From NCBI GenBank assembly GCA_002749535.1, contig MZZL01000390.1:255518-319517 (forward strand): a stretch of 64,000 nucleotides of DNA, in the 5' to 3' direction. This DNA comes from Apophysomyces variabilis. Its lineage: Eukaryota > Mucoromycota > Mucoromycetes > Mucorales > Mucoraceae. Positions within the stretch are counted from its first letter, which is position 1. The number at the start of each line of letters is the position of its first letter. Below the pieces are notes generated by a model that saw nothing but the letters and a program-made list of their open reading frames with translations, was not told where the DNA came from and did not search any database. Position numbers and translations under genes: made by a program. Shown here one piece after another: positions 58,385 through 64,000 of this stretch.

Positions 58385-59505
58385 TGGATTTTAGACAAGC
58401 CGTGGATAATCCAATCCATGTTGACGTGCCCAAGCCCGCCAACGGATTCAAGCCGACATGACCGCTCTGCACGTTAAAAAAAGGTTTCTACGCGGTCCAG
58501 GATACGCTCTCCACATAGTACGACATTGCTAAACATGCTATACAATTTAGAATAGGGATATTCAACGCGGCAAGGAAGATCTTGTATATCTTTCTGGGAT
58601 ACGAGAGAAAACACCAGTGACAGGCAAGCTAAGTTCACCTCACAAACACAGGACCCAATGGGATAGGCATCTCCAGTTAAACCGTTTCCTATGCTTACAT
58701 CTCCAAGTATTTATCGATACTGCGACTTTGCCATTGTGTCCTCGAGTGCTGATACCTCTGAGCATAGCATGGCGACTTTACAAACCACGAGAAGACACTC
58801 AAACAAGCGAGAACTAGAAAGGCCAATGACACTCCTCTCTTTCTTCCAGATGTATTTCTAGGGCCGACTACAACATCAGCAGCTACTATATATTTCATAG
58901 TGATTATGCGAAGTCCATTAATCAAGTCTAATGAACCAATAGACTGTATATCTTGTGAATAAAGCTTACAAAATCCCTGCATTGTTTCCAGAGGCACATA
59001 GGGTGTAACCCGGCAGCAATGCATACTAAGACAATGGGTATCATTCCTTGCTAAATTGCAGCTCCCAAGTTGCAAAACAGGTGCTCGGGAAAAAACATGT
59101 CAGTTTGCCATATTTAATACCTTTCAGAGACTCAGCTGAGGAATGATTGAATAGCTGGATATTTGCACATAGGATGCTACAGGCCATGACAACTAGGAAG
59201 GCTAGCTTGTATAATTTTAATCATACTGCGCTATGGACAGTTTCCCCAAGAGTAATAGCAGGATAAAGTGGAATGCAATAAAGTTCGCATTCACCCAACG
59301 TAAGCCTGTCTGGCTCTATAGTGACAACAAGTGCGCTTCAAAACGGTTGACAAGCATCAAAAGAAGCCGTATTTCTTGATTAAGCTTGCTACCGCTCGTC
59401 AACATTAATCGGTGAACAGAGCAGCTGGCCTGCTGAGATGGGAAACTGGAGTACGCTGATAAAATTGCCTCGATTCCATTCCGCTTCTTCAGCGTTAAGC
59501 CTGAT

Positions 59506-60121
59506 ATGTTCAAATCGCTAGCAGTACCTTGCTTCCGTCATGGCCAAAGTTTGATGAGACACACATTACGCTACCGCAACGACGTCCCTGAGAAACGATG
59601 GATGCCTACCAAAACCATGTACACGTTGAATCGAGAGACGTTTGGAGGAGTAACAGTAAAACCTCTGGATGGAAACGAGAAGATCAAAATGACGGACAAA
59701 GCGCTCCAGGTTTGAAAGATGTACAGTTTCAACACTCATTATATGAATGCAGTAGAGGCTAAAACTTATCGTCGGGTCAGAGAATGATACAGAAATGTTA
59801 AGGATTGCTATTGATTTGGATGCACAGAAAGGCTTGCAAAACAAGATCACATTAACAAAAACAGTGGATGAAGACGACATGTATGCGGCAAATCTCATGG
59901 AAAGATCTCTACTTACATTATATATACGTAGTATATTTGAAAAAGAAGGCATCCGGGTGGTTATAGATGGCATGACTTTAAAGTTCATCGAAGGATCGAC
60001 AATAGACTTCGTGGAAGAACTGATTGGTTCCAGTTTTCAAGTAGTAACACCTCGACCTAAAGGAGGGCGGAGAAGCAACGTTCCTTACGATATTGATATT
60101 GATCTGCTCACTCAAAACTAG
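59506..60121 (+). CDS. ISA2-like A-type iron-sulfur protein lacking the ligand cysteines
   Basis: Three exons (59506-59709, 59756-59880, 59932-60121) give about 172 residues. The N terminus MFKSLAVPCFRHGQSLMRH is a mitochondrial presequence. The A-type carrier fold is clear: RLKLIV, LRIAIDLDAQKGLQNKITL, DDIIFEKEGIRVVIDGMTLK and FIEGSTIDFVEELIGSSFQVV. The family binds its cluster with three cysteines, one in a GGCxGxQ motif and two in a C-terminal CxC. Here the first position is Gln-92 (DAQKGLQ) and the end reads TPRPKGGRRSNVPYDI with no cysteine. All else is conserved and the frame is open, so this looks like a paralogue under constraint, not a pseudogene. True ISA2 works with ISA1 and IBA57 to make [4Fe-4S] clusters; this protein cannot bind a cluster in the same way. 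Confidence 0.8.
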
Positions 60122-60384
60122 AATAAAAACTGTAGCCACAGTTTATCCAGATCCAGATCTAGGTATCTACCTTCTGTGCTTATCGTGGATAATTGGACGC
60201 TGGTAGTAAAAGATTCTTGCCAGTTTTGTGTCATTCCCGGACAATAGCAGAAGTCTTCGATGCCTTGGAAGCAGTGTCATATATTCTGTTGTTATCGCTT
60301 TTGCTGTTTTTAATGCCAACTTTGGGAGAAAATTGTCCACCCAATGAGGTTCGAGCAGACAGAGTTTAAAATTTGATTGTGATA
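60122..60384. other. Spacer between ISA2-like and MSH1 genes
   Basis: 263 bp, presumably the 3' UTR of the first gene and the promoter of the second. Nothing else seen. Confidence 0.4.
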
Positions 60385-63378
60385 ATGCTTGAAAGCCAAA
60401 AATCTCGCGCACTTATGCTCAGGCTTTACGTGCGTAATCCCGTTAGCCGCGTCTCTTCATGCCGACGGATAGCCCTATGTAGAAAGCACATAAGTTATTC
60501 CCTCACAGCAGCAAAACGAATTACAAAAGGTCGGTTTGAGGATCTCTTCCCGCAAGATGCTGTTCTCGAGCCTAGCAATCGAGTAAAAACGGCGCGGCCA
60601 CGCAAAGAACAGACAACTTCACAAGATACATTGGAAAAAGCAGCACAAGCCCTTAGTGCCAAGCAAGCGTCTACTGGATCGGTCGTGCTTGACACAGTTC
60701 GCGAATGTACAGCAAAACATCCTCTTTGCGTACTCTTGGTTCAAGTAGGTGATTTCTATGAGGTATGTAGTGTTGGATAATCCTTCTATATGTCTTTTCT
60801 AACAACTACGCAGTTGTACGAATCACATGCGCGAAGTTATGCCCCTCAGCTTGACTTAAAACTTACAACGAAAGAGGTATCAAGCGGCGTGGTCGTTGAT
60901 TTTGCCGGTTTCCCTTCGCGAGCATTAGAGCGGTACCTGGATATCCTTGTGAATCGCTTACGATGTCGTGTTGCATTATGTGAGCAAATCAGTATGTCCA
61001 CGAGGTCAGATGGCTCTGTGCTGGGGTTCAGACGTGAGATTACTCGTATTATTACCCCTGGTACTGTGATTGAAGACAGATTCCTTGATTCACATGCATA
61101 CAATTATCTTCTTGCGGTTTCTCCAACAAATAAAGCCCTATCAGACGGCTCTGGAACGATAGGTTTAGCTTGGATTGATCTGTCTGTTGGGGAATTTGTT
61201 ATGCAAAAATCACAGCTGGAGTCTCTAAAAGACGACATTGCACGGATACAACCACGAGAGGTTATCTTACCACAATGGATGAAACCATCCAATGCTGTAC
61301 TAGACGAAACTTCTTACGATCAGGAGTCATTAGATGCTGTAACACGCCTTCTTCTCCAACATAATAGTGTTGCGGTTACATACCAGCCTGATATCTCCTT
61401 CGATGCTTCCGCAGGCTACCGTATTTTGAATTCGATGTTTCAGAATCTGGCCATAGAGTCCGCAGATGCAAGTGATGAGTATGACCATAGCACGTTGGAT
61501 GATGCAGACGCTGGGAAAAAGATCGTCACATTCTCTGAAGTAGAACTGGAAGCAGCCATGGCTATACTGACGTACATTGATAAGACGCATATAGGTCGTG
61601 CACCGAAGCTTCAAAGTCCGGTAAAATTCAGTGCAAAGGATACCCTGCGGATTGATAGCGCGGCTATAGCATCTTTGGAACTTGTAAAAAGTTTGAGAGA
61701 TGGAAAACGAGCAGATAGTTTACTTGGAGTCATTGACTGCACAATGACTAGCGCCGGTTCGCGATTATTAAGCCGATGGTTATTATCGCCACTCACATCG
61801 GTTGATGCGATAGAGAAACGTCTCGATATCGTTCACTATTTCCGTACGGACGCGTACATATTACAGGAAATCCGTCTATTATTGAAACAGACCACGGATG
61901 CTCAGCGAGCACTGCAGAGACTTTCGCTTCGTAGAGGACAGTATTCCGATTTATACGATATATGCAGTACCTTGCATACTATCAAGACTATAAAATATCG
62001 TCTGCAGGAAGTTATGGAGGAGAATCCTGCTTCTAGTACAGCTTTACGTGACCTTGTAGACATGCTCGATCCTCATGCCCATTTGGCTGAATATATCCAG
62101 AAAGCTTTTGATTACGACAGAATCGAATCCAGGGAACCGAAAGACAAGGAGTATGGATTCGTTAATCGAGACTTTAGCCCTGAATTGTCACGACTTCATC
62201 ACAAACTGGATGATTTGTTTTCCCAACGTTCTGCGCTGCAAGATCGACTCCGTGCTGCTTGTGGAAATTCTCTGACTTTACTAAGCCATTCGCTCTTTAA
62301 GCATCTTATCGAAGTTAATGCAAGTCAAGCTAATAAGCTCCTTGATCAATGTCATGCGGTACTTGTCAATAAAACAAAGACAAAACATCGATATCAGGTG
62401 GATGAATGGACATCTCTTTCGATATCTCTCGACAACACTGAAGCACGAATCGTGGAAATTGAAACCCAAGTATTTGATGATGTAGTCCGGACTCTTTTGG
62501 ATCAGTCGACAACTATAATTCGTAGCTGTCGCATTTTGGCACAGTTGGATGTTTTGGTATCTTTTGCTTGGCTGGCTAAGCAAAATCGATACGTACGTCC
62601 AGATATTACTCATCTCAACCATACGAGGATTGTGGCTGGCCGCCATCCTGTAGTGGAGACGAATCTAGCCAAAAAGGGAAGAGAATTCGTCCACAACGAT
62701 TGTTATCTGGATTCGGACCAACGTGTGTGGCTATTGACGGGCCCGAATATGGGTGGCAAAAGCACATTTCTACGACAAAATGCTATTATTATTCTCCTGG
62801 CCCATATGGGCTGCTTTGTTCCGGCCGAACGAGCTGAAATTGGTATTGCCGACAGCATATTTAGCCGTGTTGGCGCTGCAGACAATTTAGCGCAGGATCA
62901 GTCTACGTTCATGGTGGAAATGGTGGAAACTGCCAATATCTTGAAACATGCTAGCGCACGTTCGATTGTGATAATGGATGAAGTTGGACGTGGGACATCG
63001 ACGGCTGATGGCTTCTCCTTAGCATACGCTATTCTTCATTACATGGAAAAGCAAATTGGATGCAGGGCTCTCTTTGCCACGCACTATCACGAGCTTGCTA
63101 ATATGATTGAGAGATCGGATCTAACGGCAATAAAGTGCTTTATGACAAGTCTTCATGAGGATGAATATGGATTTAGCTTTCTTCACCAAGTTCGACCAGG
63201 GGTTTGTCGGGAATCTCACGGGCTCAAAGTAGCTCAGTTAGCTGGTATGATTTTCACTTGATTTATTCCATAAATTAATGATTTTCTAGGTCTTCCTCCG
63301 TCCGTAATTGATCTGGCTTGCCATACCTGGAATAACTTGAATGAAACGCAGACAACTGCTCTCCGACAGCATAAATAA
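60385..63378 (+). CDS. MSH1: Mitochondrial MutS homologue MSH1
   Basis: Three exons (60385-60762, 60814-63244, 63290-63378) give about 965 residues, the size of fungal MSH1. The N terminus is basic and hydroxylated (MLRLYVRNPVSRVSSCRR at the second Met) as a mitochondrial presequence. MutS domain I opens with VGDFYELYESHA, giving the mismatch-recognition Phe and Glu. The connector, lever and clamp regions follow. The ATPase has GPNMGGKSTFLRQ (Walker A, about residue 768), STFMVEMVETANIL, IVIMDEVGRGTSTADG (Walker B and D-loop, about 844) and FATHYHEL. It repairs mismatches in mitochondrial DNA and maintains mtDNA in yeast. Placement of the start at 60385 or 60415 is uncertain. No truncation. 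Confidence 0.94.
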
Positions 63379-64000
63379 AGCAATTTCTTTTTGAGTGCCA
63401 AAAATAACATTGTGCATTGCCATGATGAATGCTTATCAAACACTTTGTGCGACCAAGTGCACATAACATATAGCACTCCTTTTTTGCTTGGATCTTTCAT
63501 CAACTAAACACAATGACTGCTATACATACTATCGCATGATAAACCGAGAAGTGAGTGGAATCTAAGTCGTCTAACGCTAACTGACGACGATAGGGTCATA
63601 ATTCTTGCTCGTTAATGCGATACAATTCTTATTTTTAACATAAATATACAACTTTAGCGTGGTAGGTCACCACAGCAAGCGAAAACCATCGTACTGATCA
63701 TACGTCAACATACTTTATCACAAAAACTGTTGACCGGAATCTTGGTTATAACAATGTTTGGCGTTTCCTTTCCGCGACAAACAAAGCTCAACTATTGTCA
63801 ATCATTCCAAAACGCTAATGTGTATTTCACCATTGTTGTCCCGCAAAACCATGACAGAAAGGGCAGAATGATTGCAAAGCTACTGTCGTACTTCTTTTTT
63901 GGCTGATCCAATCAATGGCCACGGAAGTGTAGTTGAATAGCGTCAGATAGAACAAAGGAAAAATAAGAGAATAAACGAATGATGATCTTTATTGCTTCCC
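63379..64000. other. Flank after MSH1 to the window end
   Basis: 622 bp of 3' flanking sequence. Minus-strand frames at 63234-63503 cover the MSH1 3' end and have no similarity. A gene may begin beyond the window. Confidence 0.45.

Larger units (their letters stand above)
52452..59505. other. Gene-poor 7-kb region
   Basis: Both strands lack a long frame and lack splice-joined similarity to known families. Short peptide-like stretches remain, notably 53796-53924, 54281-54460, 54893-55072 and 58202-58384 on the plus strand; they may be remnants of a decayed gene or mobile element. No terminal repeats, target-site duplications, reverse transcriptase or transposase motifs are recognisable. The right end holds the ISA2-like promoter. 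Confidence 0.55.

Noticed and set aside
59800..59860. ISA2-like gene as a frameshifted pseudogene
   Set aside because: The other frame offers a GC dipeptide but not the following G-x-Q pattern, whereas the used frame aligns through GLQNK on both sides; the cysteine loss is a substitution.

Overview
This window is fungal nuclear DNA, most likely from an early-diverging lineage (Mucoromycota, probably Mucorales-like). The reasons are dense, mostly 45-75 nt GT-AG introns with CTAAC/CTGAC-type branch sites, intergenic spacers from about 100 bp to 7 kb, strong codon bias in elongation factor 2, a gene set that baker's yeast partly lacks (COP9 subunit 8, a STIMATE-type membrane protein, an MCUR1/CCDC90-type protein), and one intron with the full signature of the minor (U12-dependent) spliceosome, which mucoromycotan fungi retain and most ascomycetes have lost. 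Species cannot be named from the sequence. All gene models were spliced by eye from splice signals, reading phase and family similarity.

Layout, left to right. 1-3978: no recognisable gene, then a CT-rich promoter. 3979-6579 (+): IQ-motif coiled-coil protein. 8766-10596 (+): SLC49/FLVCR-like transporter in nine exons. 11350-12109 (-): COP9 signalosome subunit 8. 13538-17692 (+): large UBP2/USP25/28-like protein that has the histidine box but lacks the catalytic cysteine, and carries a U12-type AT-AC intron. 18414-19546 (-): STIMATE-family membrane protein. 20912-22147 (+): NSE2/MMS21 SUMO ligase, whose last codons overlap tail-to-tail with mitochondrial ribosomal protein bS18m (22140-22851, -). 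23783-25418 (-): Rab GDI. 26259-27785 (+): unknown protein with a WWE-like N terminus. 27882-31980 (-): REV1 translesion polymerase in 21 exons. 32093-34647 (+): five-module fasciclin membrane protein, divergent from REV1 across only 112 bp. 34835-36657 (-): secreted sorbosone dehydrogenase-like beta-propeller. 37837-39278 (+): Gtr1/RagA GTPase. 39487-39659 (+): a possible cysteine-rich microprotein. 39752-40852 (+): MCUR1/CCDC90-type mitochondrial protein. 41186-42864 (+): unknown serine-rich protein. 44500-45715 (+): UDP-galactose transporter. 46021-48933 (+): elongation factor 2. 50016-52451 (-): WD40/DUF2415-like protein. 52452-59505: gene-poor, with short decayed peptides. 59506-60121 (+): ISA2-like protein that has lost all three cluster-binding cysteines. 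60385-63378 (+): mitochondrial MutS homologue MSH1.

The genes are ordinary housekeeping functions: genome maintenance (REV1, NSE2, MSH1), ubiquitin/NEDD8/SUMO control (UBP-like, CSN8, NSE2), membrane traffic and nutrient signalling (GDI, Gtr1, UDP-galactose transporter), mitochondria (bS18m, MCUR1-like, ISA2-like, MSH1) and cell surface (fasciclin, sorbosone dehydrogenase). There is no operon-like logic. The most unusual content is at the level of splicing and lost active sites: an AT-AC U12 intron, an apparent 2-nt microexon that completes codon 2 of EF2, a cysteine-less ISA2 paralogue and a USP without its nucleophile.
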